Below are positions 36,741 through 46,425 of a stretch of 64,000 nucleotides of DNA, piece by piece. Below the pieces are notes generated by a model. The model was not told where the DNA came from. It made no database searches and was given only the letters and a program-made list of their open reading frames with translations. Numbering within the stretch: position 1 is the stretch's first letter; every line of letters starts with the position of its first letter. The stretch is from Atrina japonica (taxonomy: Eukaryota > Mollusca > Bivalvia > Pterioida > Pinnidae). A program made the position numbers and the translations under genes. Location: positions 306,501 through 370,500 of the forward strand of contig BROG01000263.1 in assembly GCA_030159075.1 (NCBI GenBank), in the 5' to 3' direction.

Positions 36741-37349
36741 GTAAATCTCAGCTAGCCTAAAAAGATGTATTGGCCTTCAGAAAATAATGACAACATAGAA
36801 TATCCCTTGTACCCCTTTTGTGTTTGATCGGTTTCATCTAACTGTTATATTCTCTACTCAAAAAGTAAATCTCAGATAGCCTAAAAAGATGTACTGGCCT
36901 TCAGAAGATATTGATAACATAGAATATCCCTTGTACCCCTTTTGTGTTTGATCGGTTTCATCTAACTGTTATATTCTCTACTCAAAAAGTAAATCTCAGA
37001 TAGCCTAAAAAGATGTATTGGCCTTCAGAAGATATTGATAACATAGAATATCCCTTGTACCCCTTTTGTGTTTGATCGGTTTCATCTAACTGTTATATTC
37101 TCTACTCAAAAAGTAAATCTCAGATAGCCTAAAAAGATGTATTGGCATTCAGAAAATAATGACAACATAGAATACCCCTTTTTGTGTTTGATCGGTTTCA
37201 TCTAACTGTTATATTCTCTACTCAAAAAGTAAATCTCAGATAGTCTAAAAAGATGTATTGGCCTTCAGAAGATATTGATAACATAGAATATCCCTTGTAC
37301 CCCTTTTGTGTTTGATCGGTTTCATCTAACTGTTGTATTCTCTACTCAA
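36741..37349. repeat. 124-bp satellite, five units
   Basis: Units start at 36741, 36865, 36989, 37113 and 37229. The first three steps are exactly 124 bp and the fourth is 116 because of a small deletion in the CCCTTGTACCCC part. Each unit holds TAAATCTCAGATAGCC, AAAAAGATGTATTGGC, GATATTGATAACATAGAAT and GTGTTTGATCGGTTTCATC. Units 2, 3 and 5 are almost identical. Unit 4 shares the AATAATGACAACATAG variant with unit 1, which points to unequal crossing-over. No frame stays open across units. Confidence 0.95.
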
Positions 37350-37394
37350 CTGAGATTATTATATCTGGAGCACGCCAATCAGATAGGGAACTGG

Positions 37395-37620
37395 CTGATG
37401 ATCTGTTCACCAAGCTTGACCTTTTCGCCGAGCTCTATCTTTTCACCGAACTTGAAGTGTTTTGATGGGACATTTGCGACGGGTGTTACATGCTAATAGG
37501 GGGCGTTGACTCCTTCCGGGCACTTGGTCCCATTCAGGTCGGGATTCGAATTTGTTCTTTTACATGTAATTTGTCGTATTATTCTTCATTATACTTTTGA
37601 GCATTTCATCCTCAAATGAA
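37395..37620 (+). mobile_element. Dispersed repeat, second tail family
   Basis: Same ordered blocks as 17080-17316: TTTTCACCGAACTTGAAG, GGGACATTTGCGACGGGTGT, GCGTTGACTCCTTCCGGGCA, CTTGGTCCCAT, TCGGGATTCGAATTTGTTCT. It directly follows the 124-bp array. Confidence 0.6.
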
Positions 37621-38330
37621 TGAATATTTTCGATTACGAAAAGGACGTATTACGCCGACAATCAGTTTGCTCCAATGACTTCATTTTCACAAATATAAAA
37701 ATGTGAATATACAATCTCTGACAATTCCTAACATCTTTATCACCCCGGGTCAAACATTAAACAAACTCATAATTTTGGACAAATTGTATTCATTTTCTAA
37801 TCACGCTTCATGTGAATTCTGTGTGGCGTTTCGGTTTCTCAATAATTATTATATTCATGCATTTCAATTGCAAGAAAAAATCAATAGGAAACAAATTGCA
37901 TACAAAACCATCTTTTGAATGTTCGCATGATTCTGTAAACTTGCAAGTTTTGTTGGAAAGTCAATGAAATCATGCTGAGCTGTCTTTTCACACAGAAATA
38001 GTTGTACCAAAAAATTAGAAAATAAGAGATAATAATTACACAGACTGACAACTTACTGTGTTTTTGCAATCTCATTTGATTTGAAATAATTTGAGATGAC
38101 CTTTTTCATGGCATGTATACGCACAAGAACAACATATCACGAATAAGAAAATGTACCATTTCCTTTGCCAACCAGGTTCGTTATCTATTTGAAATATATT
38201 CTTCGTAAAACGCATCAGTTTATAAATTAGCAAAGGCTACCCGTGTTTTAAATTACAAACTTATTTTGTATCAATCGTCTTTTGAGAATTAACAAATGTG
38301 TATTTAGTACAGTTGCCAAAGGTCGGTGTT
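37621..38330. other. Anonymous intergenic DNA
   Basis: Nothing is recognised here. Confidence 0.4.
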
Positions 38331-38559
38331 CTGTGTCCTGGTACAGGATCAGAATTACCCTAAAGTATGCCAGCAAAAATCAAGAACACAGTAAAGTAAA
38401 TTTATAATTTTAAATAAAAACTATACATACAAATATACCACAACACATTTCAAATAACATAAATCTTTGGCCTTCTCGGGAGCTACCCACATCTACCATA
38501 AGCATTAGGTTAACTTAAACCTATGCTACTGCTTCCAGGTCGTCACCTTTGGGAAACTA

Positions 38560-38735
38560 TTACCCAGCATCGGGTGACTGATACTGCTGTAAGGTTCAAG
38601 ATGGAAAAATACCCGGGTTGACACCATCGGGTTACTGATACATGTTGAGTTAAAAATGAACAATTACTCGGGTTGACACCGTCAGGCGGTTTACTACAAG
38701 TAACCCTGTGTTGACACCATCAGGGTAAAATTTAT
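38560..38735 (-). repeat. Short direct repeats downstream of the recombinase
   Basis: GGTTGACACCATCGGGTTAC-like blocks recur near 38617, 38673 and 38713. They lie just 3' of the tyrosine recombinase relic on the minus strand and may be the terminal repeats of that element. Confidence 0.5.
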
Positions 38736-38754
38736 AACCGTAAACGTTTTTATC

Positions 38755-39050
38755 TGATTTGGGGGAAAAGCCAAAACGAAACAAACTTCATTGAAGTTAG
38801 TGAGTGCCCCCAAGAAGATAAAATAAATAAGTTATGAAGAGTTAAACATGCACACATTTTGGTTTGTGCTCTCTGGATACTATCTGTATCAATCCTTATA
38901 TAACGCATGTAACAGTCTGAAGTCCAGCGTCCTAATGACTGGATCAGGTGATCTGGAATGTCAGCTGCGGCTGCAGAAGTTGCCGCACCGACTCTAAATG
39001 ACCTGAATATCTAGAGACATCAAGACCTATATTAAGACTAAATCTCGTCC
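38755..39050 (-). pseudogene. Tyrosine recombinase C-terminus, relic
   Basis: Read on the minus strand, 39050-39000 gives TRFSLNIGLDVSRYSGH, ending with the His of the H-x-x-R box. A one- or two-base lesion shifts the frame, and the next frame gives SFRVGAATSAAAADIPDHL, then IQSLGRWTSDCYMRYIR with the probable nucleophilic Tyr (the second Y). An open frame continues to a stop near 38755. This is the catalytic end of a phage-integrase-type recombinase as carried by Crypton- or DIRS-type elements, and here it is a fragment. The Arg I region and the rest of the protein are not seen. Element class is inference. Confidence 0.75.
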
Positions 39051-39110
39051 AGGTCAGGGACGGGTTCACACGACTCCACCCCGCCAGGTTATTTTGATTT
39101 TACTATACGT
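39045..39110 (-). repeat. 66-bp block shared with 53873-53942
   Basis: On the minus strand: TAGTAAAATC, CTGGCGGGGTGGAGTC, GTGAACC and GACCTGGACGAG. The plus strand at 53873-53942 has the same order (TTGGCGGGGTGGAGTC, GACCCGGACGAG) at about 80% identity. It sits immediately upstream of the recombinase fragment. Confidence 0.7.
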
Positions 39111-39324
39111 ATCAAATATATTGATTGTTCTTTCTGGTTCACATTAAGATTTTCTAATTTGTCCTCAATTTAAGACTATTTCAAGTAGATACTCTGACTA
39201 CAGTCCTTCTCCGCAGTAGTCAGTTACATCACTAATATTTATAGAATCTTGAGATATATTGCTATTTGTGGCTAAGGTGGAAACAGGTTTTACAGGATTT
39301 CATTCAAAATACTCTTAACATGTT

Positions 39325-40265
39325 ATTGTGAAAAACCCTTTTTCCTTTGTCGACCGTATGCTTTTAAAACATTTAAGTCATTAATCTTAGTCTCAATTTC
39401 ATATGGACCATAGATTCTAGCTTGTAATGGATGTCCAGGAACCGGCAAAAATACAAGTACTTTATCACCTGGCTTAAAAGTTCGGTTCCGGGCATCTTTG
39501 TCTTTCCACACTTTTATTTTGACTTGAGAACTATCCTGGACATCCCACAGATTTATACTTTGGTATCTGAGAATGTTTTATAGTTGTGCAAATTTACTTG
39601 CATTATGTAATCTTTCTTTAAACATCGACACATAGTCCAGAGATCCACGTCATGAATCTCATTCAACCACCAAAGTTTCGAAGGTCCCCTGATACAATGA
39701 CCAAATACAAGTATGAAAGTACTTAATCTAAAAGACTCCTGAATTACTTCATGTGTAGCAAAAAGAAAAAGGCGAACCCTTCATTCTGGTCTTTTTGATA
39801 CTCAGAACAATAACTTTTCATCATAGTTTCATGATAGGTATGATGGAAGCGTTCACGAGCCCTTAGGGACGCGGGATGATAAGCACTAGACTTGAAATGC
39901 TTAATACCTGGCCCATGCATAGCCCGTTGAAATAACCCAGACAAAGCTCGAACCTTGGTCTGACTGTATAGATGTAGGCATAACGTAAAAACCAAAGAAC
40001 CTAGAAAGGGCCTTAACTATGGTTTAACCTTAATATTCCTAGGAGGCATAGCTTCAGGGAAACGAGTCGAAGTACACATAATAATAAGTAGATACTGATT
40101 CCCAGAGATAGTCCTAGGCAACGGCTCTGAACAATCTACCAACACCAACACTAAAAGGTTCTTCAAAGGCCGGGATAAGTTGGAGGGGGCAAACAGAATT
40201 TTCTGATAAGGCTTACTAACTATCTGACAAACATGACATGACTGACATAGTCCGACCATTCATCC
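39325..40265 (-). pseudogene. Ty3/gypsy integrase, decayed
   Basis: Order on the minus strand: a zinc-binding remnant with CQSCHVC (near 40240), then the first catalytic Asp region (LVDCSEPLPRTISGNQYLLI, 40090-40150). The second Asp follows in another frame (SDQGSSFVW, near 39950). The Glu region is SAYHPASLRARERFHHT at 39835-39890, and the downstream region (LVFGHCIRGPSKL-like, broken frames) is near 39680. The C-terminal segment is FKPGDKVLVFLPVPGHP at 39425-39480. All three acidic residues can be located, but the frame is broken at least three times. A PLE tail (39533-39580) interrupts the C-terminal part. The fragment is joined to protease sequence at about 40270 without RT or RNase H. 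Confidence 0.88.
39533..39580 (+). mobile_element. Very short PLE tail inside the integrase
   Basis: TCCTGGACATCCCACAG, ATTTATACTTTGG and TATCTGAGA are the last ~45 bp of the PLE tail, opposite in strand to the integrase they interrupt. It is an extreme 5' truncation. Confidence 0.75.
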
Positions 40266-40284
40266 ACTAGCCGAGACATACAAG

Positions 40285-40600
40285 GTGAGGAATCATCATC
40301 AGGAGCCAAGTGTAGTGACACGTCTTCAATATGATCATTGGCTGAACTATGATCACAAAGAAAGTGTCACTAAGGTCAATAACACTGGAACTTCGGAGCT
40401 TTCCGACTCTTGCCTTTTCTCCATTGCTCTTGTAACAGCACGCGCTGGATACAGGACACAACCATCATCCAAACTAATATCAGGTTTGAAGGCGTACAAA
40501 CAACCGGATCCGCCACAACTCTGCCACGTGCTAAATCTTTGCCTAGCAGAAAGGAAACACTTTAGCAGGTCGCACACTTACGATAACAGTGATTAAATCT
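40285..40600 (-). pseudogene. Ty3/gypsy protease to RT linker, decayed
   Basis: On the minus strand near 40545-40500 a frame reads LLGKDLARGRVVADPVV, which resembles the flap end of a gypsy-type protease. Just downstream in a second frame is YPARAVTRAMEKR (near 40450) and then HLAPDDDSS (near 40310), typical of the stretch between protease and RT in molluscan gypsy elements. The sequence then passes straight to integrase, so the RT and RNase H are deleted. Confidence 0.7.
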
Positions 40601-40890
40601 GACTTAATAAAATTCTATGATGGGGAACAGCAATGACGCCTAGCTCCACACCCTGTAATGAAACTGACCCACCAACAGAAGTCTAATCAGACAGAGGCAA
40701 CACACCCTTTAACAGCAAAGTCTAGGGAGAACCCGTATGTTGTAAAATATGAATCACGAAAACTGACTTACAACAATCCTGAACATCAGGAATTTCAGAC
40801 TGAAGGAAAACGGGGTCTATCACTTTATGTAGCACATGTACAGGCATTTGGATTTAACTTCCACGGTCATTCTATTCCTTTTAGTCTCCA

Positions 40891-40932
40891 ACATTCACTA
40901 ACAATATGACCTTTTGTCTTACAATATGCAAG
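40891..40932 (-). pseudogene. Gag zinc knuckle with lost first cysteine
   Basis: The minus strand reads LAYCKTKGHIVSEC, which fits the CCHC spacing (x2, x4, x4) with the first Cys replaced by Leu. It lies between the gag core (41100-41770) and the protease fragment, as expected in a Ty3/gypsy element. Confidence 0.75.
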
Positions 40933-41099
40933 AAAAAAAAAAATAGGTGACTTTTCATCTTAGAGACCCTCAACACGTCCTGAGTTTTAGACTGGGCGTA
41001 AGAACACCGACGGGATATTTTGGCTGAGAATTGGACTGACAAAATGACAATGACTGAGACTGTGACCGAACTATTTTTAGTAAAACATTCTTTTTATTC

Positions 41100-41775
41100 T
41101 GCCGCCTCATTGTGAATTTTAACATGTTTGTCTTCTAAGAATCTTGATGTTCTCAAATCTTGAGTTACACATAAGTTTAATTCTTCGACCAGGATGAATT
41201 CGCATCAATTTGCCAAACTTTTGTTCACATTTTTACCGCAACATATACCGTTCAAATAAATGTTTCTTTTCTCTTCTTTTCAATCAGTTTGATTGTCAAA
41301 CCTGTGACTTCTAAACTTCTGCATATAATCTTTTGGTTAGTACGGTTAAAAAATCGCAGCCTTCACCTTGTCATTTTCTGAAATATCACCTAGACCCAAT
41401 GACGAATAAACATCTGCCACTTTACCAATTAACACACTTTATAACATAGACCAAACAGTACCACTTAAGACTTCTTTCAAACTATGGGAAGTACTTATCA
41501 ACATTTTGTCCAGAAATTTATGTACTAAGAGAATGTTTTTGGAGTCGTAAAATCAGAACTGACAGTGCTGATTTAACATGCACTTCTTGTTGTAATCTAA
41601 GTTTCTCTAGCTCGAATCGTCTTTCTTTTTCACTTTCTCTCTGTTAAAATCTGTTAACTTTTTAAAATTCGAGTTCTCTTTCCCTCTATCTTTGTCGCTC
41701 TTCTATTTCATTTTTCTCCATTTCAAATTCTAATATTTTTTTCTAAATCAAAATCTTCTGCAATCCGTGACTTCG
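41100..41775 (-). pseudogene. Ty3/gypsy gag, decayed
   Basis: Minus strand, broken frames. A charged N-terminal stretch (EMEKNEIEERQR, later RRFELEKLRLQQEV, 41570-41720) leads to the capsid region (LDKMLISTSHSLKEVL near 41490, GKVADVYSSLGLGD near 41410). It continues to a segment ending in KKHLFERYMLR near 41250. The order and spacing match the gag of molluscan gypsy elements ending in a CCHC knuckle. No LTR was identified on either side. Confidence 0.75.
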
Positions 41776-41828
41776 GGAAAAACATAAGACACAAAAAATC
41801 TTTCCAATGTTTACCAAATTTGTATATT

Positions 41829-41876
41829 GTATCCTGGAAATCCTGAAGATTTATTCTTTGGTATCTGTTAATTGTA
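41829..41876 (+). mobile_element. Very short PLE tail next to gag
   Basis: GTATCCTGGAAATCC, AGATTTATTCTTTGGTATCTG: the terminal ~45 bp of the PLE tail, like 39533-39580. Confidence 0.6.
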
Positions 41877-42040
41877 TATGCTATACTAATTAAGCTCATT
41901 AGTAGTTTTATTGTATGTCATTTCATTTCTTAAATTATTGTAGAGGTCTAAAGCTGTTCATAAGCAATTATTATGTCTTCTTGTAGTTATTTGAATGGTT
42001 GACGTACACTCGTCTCGCTTGATATAATGACATATAAAAA

Positions 42041-42345
42041 CACAGACCTCTTGAAATCAAGAGGTGGGATCAGGTGCTATGGAGGAGTAAGCATCCCCTG
42101 TCGACCGGTCACACCCGCCGTGATTCCACAGTCATATTAAAATGAAATACGTGAGGGGAGAATCCAGATCATTATTGATACAGATGTAGCAACAACCGCC
42201 ATTAAACACTCAACATTTCACTTGGTTGACATCAAACCCGGGTTTCGATATCCCTGTGTCAATAATTTGTCAGTGAGTAGTTTACCGCTGTATATGCAAT
42301 GTTCATATGTTCGACACGCCCTGGCATATTGAATAATTTGTGAAA
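42041..42345 (-). mobile_element. PLE C-terminus plus tail, 3'-shortened
   Basis: Minus strand from 42345: the end of the RT ORF (the CACGCCCTGGCATATTG and CAATAATTTGTCAGTGAGTA blocks also seen at 28150-28230 and 29600-29690). The tail through CGACCGGTCACACCCGCCG and hairpin 42047-42064 (perfect 8-bp stem) follows. The usual last ~80 bp (GTCCAGG to ATACCAAAG) are missing. Confidence 0.82.
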
Positions 42346-42796
42346 TATATAAAATAATTTATATGTTCAAGAAAACGCACAAAGACAGTATATTCTGATG
42401 TGTACTCGGTTTGCTTTCTTTTTTGGCATGCACTCTTTACATTTAACATGTTTATGAAATGGTCAAACAGCAAAATCGGAACTCCAAAACTCGTTCTTTT
42501 CGATATGTTAGTTCGTTTCAATGGAATTTTACGCGTAAACATTCAGAAGCGGCTAGTAATCCATAAATCGTCAACCGCGGAAACATTCTGTTTCGTTTCC
42601 GAAAAGCCCGGAATCTAAATACACCAATCAAGATGGCAATCAGTTGTACAGGCGATACAATCAACGGGCATCAATCGTAATATCAGTAAAATCCGTTGAT
42701 CTAAATTACAGTTTAATAGACATGATCTGTAATCCCCGGAGCATTTTCTTCCTCCGATCTCTGATGAATGTACAACCATGAAAGTTTTTTTTTCGC

Positions 42797-42821
42797 GTTT
42801 AGCACTGGTGATACAAAACCA

Positions 42822-42911
<90 letters not shown>

Positions 42912-42970
42912 CATAGAACGCAGTTTTATAGGGAAAAATATAATTTGATTTTGTATCACCAGTGCTAAAC
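42797..42970. mobile_element. Foldback element: perfect 22-bp TIRs around (TA)n
   Basis: GTTTAGCACTGGTGATAC (then AAAA) at 42797-42818 is matched exactly by its reverse complement at 42949-42970. Between them are an ~84-bp TA tract and 41 bp of other DNA. TA is found just inside both ends (TA-GCACTGG and CCAGTGC-TA), so a TA-target element of the Tc1/mariner kind is possible. The transcript or single strand would fold into one long hairpin. Confidence 0.75.
42825..42908. repeat. (TA)n microsatellite inside the foldback
   Basis: About 84 bp of TA. Confidence 0.97.
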
Positions 42971-43020
42971 ACGTCACGTGTCGATATACAATTCAGGTGA
43001 ACATTGTACACATACGAATC

Positions 43021-43082
43021 CAGTGGTGGGATCAGGTGCCATGGAAGAGTAAGCATTCCTTGTCGAGCCTGTCACATCCGAC
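43021..43082 (-). mobile_element. PLE tail core fragment
   Basis: GGTGGGATCAGGTGCCATGG, AGAGTAAGCATTCCTTGTCG, GTCACATCCGAC. Confidence 0.7.
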
Positions 43083-43142
43083 AGTTAAGCCTGAATTTTT
43101 TTCTGTAATATTTAAACGTAGAACCCATGGATTTCGAATATT

Positions 43143-43348
<206 letters not shown>

Positions 43349-43680
43349 TAACTCCAAAACCTTGTGGTTTTGATACGAAGTCCAGCAAAGTACATTATAT
43401 TTCCTACACTTGGTACTTTATTGTGGACATGTATAAAACAGTCACTCAAGTAGGCCAACGTTTGATTAGAACATCGTACTTTAAACTATGACGTCTCTCA
43501 CCTCTGGTCATCGCGGGTTCGAACCCGAAAATCTTAGCTGATTTCGTCAGATATTTTCTTAATTTACTGGCCCGGGGCGGTCGGCCTCTTTACCGTAATA
43601 TGAATCTTTCAACACCACTTAAAGTGAAACCATCATAGGACTGAACCATTCTTCAGTGTGACCTAGAAGTCAAGCAAAAA

Positions 43681-43920
43681 GAACCGGCCTGGCTCAGTCA
43701 GTAGCGTATTCGACTCTTGATCGTGAGTTCGAGTCCAGTTCGAGACAGTAAAAACCGATGTCCCGTGTCATAGTAAGTGTCGGCACGTTAAAGAATTCTT
43801 ACTGCTCAATGGCCGTAAGTGCCGTGCATAGGCCAACTTTTGAAGCCCTTCACCGGCATTTGGTGACGTCTCTATATGAACGAAAGAAGTGGGACGTAAA
43901 ACAACAACAAACAAACAAAT
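43681..43920 (+). mobile_element. tRNA-derived SINE, shortened, with short TSD
   Basis: First SINE family: ACCGGCCTGGCTCAGTCAGT, TCGAGTCCAG (B box), then a deletion that removes the GGATGAGACAG part. GTGTCGGCACGTTAAAGAAT, CACCGGCATTTGGTGACG and CAACAAACAAACAAA remain. TCAAGCAAA occurs at 43670-43678 and 43921-43929. Confidence 0.85.
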
Positions 43921-43929
43921 TCAAGCAAA

Positions 43930-44399
43930 TGAAATAACTATATACAATGGTTATACAAGTGCTGATTACACCGTGTTGGTGTTGAGGGGTCTTGATAAAC
44001 ATTTTAATACCCCCAAAAAATTTTGACAACCTCGATAAATTATGTTCAAATATATATACATTTGTAGAAATTGCATTACCAAATCGATTTGTATTACTGT
44101 GTTACGTCTTATGTTAACGGATATATTCATAAAGACATTACTGGGAAAAAGGATTGTATCTTGTCCATAAGTCAATACAGAATCGTTAGCTTTGTGACAA
44201 CAGAAGGCGATATGGTGATTAAAAAAGGTTTTAAAGTTGTGGCAAAGTGTATTTCATGTACGCGTCTGAAGACGCAGAATGAAAACGTATAGATAATAGT
44301 ATTGGTACCGGTGGCTTATATTCCTAGTATATTCAGATCTAATACATAGATATTATTCAATACAGCAACTGAAATTAATTGTGGTTGCGACCATAGATT
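43930..44399. other. Anonymous intergenic DNA
   Basis: Nothing is recognised here. Confidence 0.4.
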
Positions 44400-44640
44400 T
44401 GCGGTAAAACTATCAAAAATGTTTTGAATCTTCCAGTAGCAAATGTGTTCTGTCTCTTGAATAGAAATTAAACACCCCAAATCGCAAAATATTTTGAAAC
44501 TTCCATTAGCAGACATATTTCTTCTGTCTCCCGACAGGAACGTAAACCCTATAAATCACAAAATGTTTTAAAACTTACACTAGCAGACATATTTATTATG
44601 TATCTTGAATAGAAATTAAACCCCACAAATCGCAAAATCA
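44400..44640. repeat. ~73-bp tandem repeat, three units
   Basis: The block (G/A)TTTTGAAACTTCCATTAGC, CAGACATATTT, CTGTCTC, GAATAGAAATTAAACCCC, AAATCGCAAAAT starts at 44421, 44491 and 44565 with moderate divergence. Confidence 0.85.
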
Positions 44641-45774
44641 GTCGTCACAGAAACACGTGGATTAATTATGTTTGAGTAAATCTCACCTGCACGGAGTAAA
44701 CCTCACCTGTACGTTGCAATATTGATAGCAACGATGTCCATTTAATCTACTGTAACATTTCATCGGCTAAAATACAGTCACAAACGTGAGCACAATTAGT
44801 TTATTTATAATAGTGACAAACATAATTCCAACATTCCATGAAATTATAATTAGAAGCAAATGCGGTCGAATTACCGATGACGGTTGTAAAGTAACAAATC
44901 GATGATAAGTAGGTGTTTTTGCAGGACATCTCACTCCCGTTTTTCGTTTTACAGTGACCTTAAAAGGTAACATTTGGAAAAAAATACATACCATAAAAAT
45001 CGGGATGCTAAAACATTATTTTATTTCAAAATTAAAAACATTTTTAAAATTAAAATGCTAGCTTGAAGTGGGTGGTATCCTATGCAAACGGGGTTCGGTC
45101 CTAGCATTTGAAAGAAGATTATGCACAAACCTAAGGTTGCCGCTCCTCGGACATGAAGATTTATCCTTCTGTCCACTCCGTCATTAATAGATAGAACGTT
45201 TACCAAAAGATAACTGAACTGCATAAATTCTTCTCGATCACAAGTCGTGGATAATTTTACTCAATTCATGGATTTGCAATCGAAGTACGAGCTAACATGA
45301 AACCTTAAAGAGATATAGATTAACACACACACACACACACACAAAAACCCAAATTACACATACAACATTCTGGTCACGACAAACGGAAAAGAAAAATGAT
45401 GGTATTTCTCCCGTAATTGCAAGTTGCATGAAAACTTCAGCTATAAACACAAAACCGTATGAGAAACAGATATAGAATTATGAGTGCATGTAAAGTTTAA
45501 TCAACAAACCCAGATGCGGTGGCAAGGTAACGGAGGGTTAAAGACGAACAAAGGAAACATAATGAGTTCTTAACAATGCCATTACGCTGGAAAATGATCA
45601 TAATTAACGTTGTAATTCTTAGATGTGTATTAGTAATGCGAGGACTTATCTTTCGATCATACACTCACTGAGTGTATTTGATTTTGTGTGTGTGTCTGTT
45701 TTTTTTTTGGTACAGCATATTTTTATACAAGACTAATTTCAAGGTTCGAATAATAATATTTTCTGTATTGCATA
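44641..45774. other. Anonymous intergenic DNA
   Basis: Contains a short (CA)n at 45325-45343. No gene is recognised. Confidence 0.4.
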
Positions 45775-45925
45775 AGTGTGACATGCTTACAGGGGACCTT
45801 ACTCCTCCCGGCCACCTGGTCCCATATCGTTTAGAATTCGCAAATTTCTTTATGTTGAGATCCTTGATAAATCTTATTTGTCGTATTATATGCTATTGGA
45901 CTTTTGAATATTCATTGGTACTTAA
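45775..45925 (+). mobile_element. Dispersed repeat, second tail family (partial)
   Basis: GTGTGACATGCTTACAGGGG, ACCTTACTCCTCCCGGCCAC, CTGGTCCCAT, ATGTTGAGATCC, TTGGACTTTTGAATATTC, ATTGGTACTT. Compare 17080-17316. Confidence 0.6.
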
Positions 45926-46089
45926 TAATAAGACCGGTGTCATTGGCAAGACAATATCTCCACCAACCGACCACATCTGCTGTGTGTCGTTGGTTTCGAG
46001 TATGAATACAGAGTATGTGAGATGGTATTGCTGTTGCCAGGTAGGGACCTGAGGTTTCTCCGAGTACTCCTGTTTCCTCCCACAGGAAG

Positions 46090-46425
46090 CACCCCATAAC
46101 GCCAAAATCAGAGCCTACGTGATACGTTTATGTAAGTCACCCCATAACGCCAAAATCAGAGCCAACAAGATACGTTTATATAAGTCACCCCATAACGCCA
46201 AAATCAGAGCCAACGAGATACGTTTATATAAGTCACCCCATAACGCCAAAATCAGAGACAACGTGACACGTTTATATAAGTCACCCCATAACGCCAAAAT
46301 CAGAGCCAACGTGATACGTTCATATAAGTCACCCCATAACGCCAAAATCAGAGCCAACGTGATACGTTCATATAAGTCACCCCATAACGCCAAAATCATA
46401 GCCTACGTGGTACGTTTATATAAGT
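46090..46425. repeat. 48-bp satellite, seven units, open on both strands
   Basis: The unit CACCCCATAACGCCAAAATC + AGAGCCAACGTGATACG + TTTATATAAGT repeats seven times at exact 48-bp steps (CCCATAAC starts at 46093, 46141, 46189 and so on). Since 48 is divisible by three and the unit has no stop in one frame per strand, 16-residue periodic peptides are open on both strands. The plus frame has SPHNAKIRANVIRLYK and the minus frame has ILALWGDLYKRITLAL. Symmetric openness argues for a satellite rather than a gene. Confidence 0.93.

Noticed and set aside
36741..37349. CRISPR-like repeat arrays (also 46090-46425 and 12115-13345)
   Set aside because: Repeats are contiguous without unique spacers and the DNA is eukaryotic. 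They are satellites.
43485..43545. tRNA gene suggested by CGCGGGTTCGAACCCG
   Set aside because: Only the T-arm-like part is convincing. The anticodon and acceptor parts do not fold.
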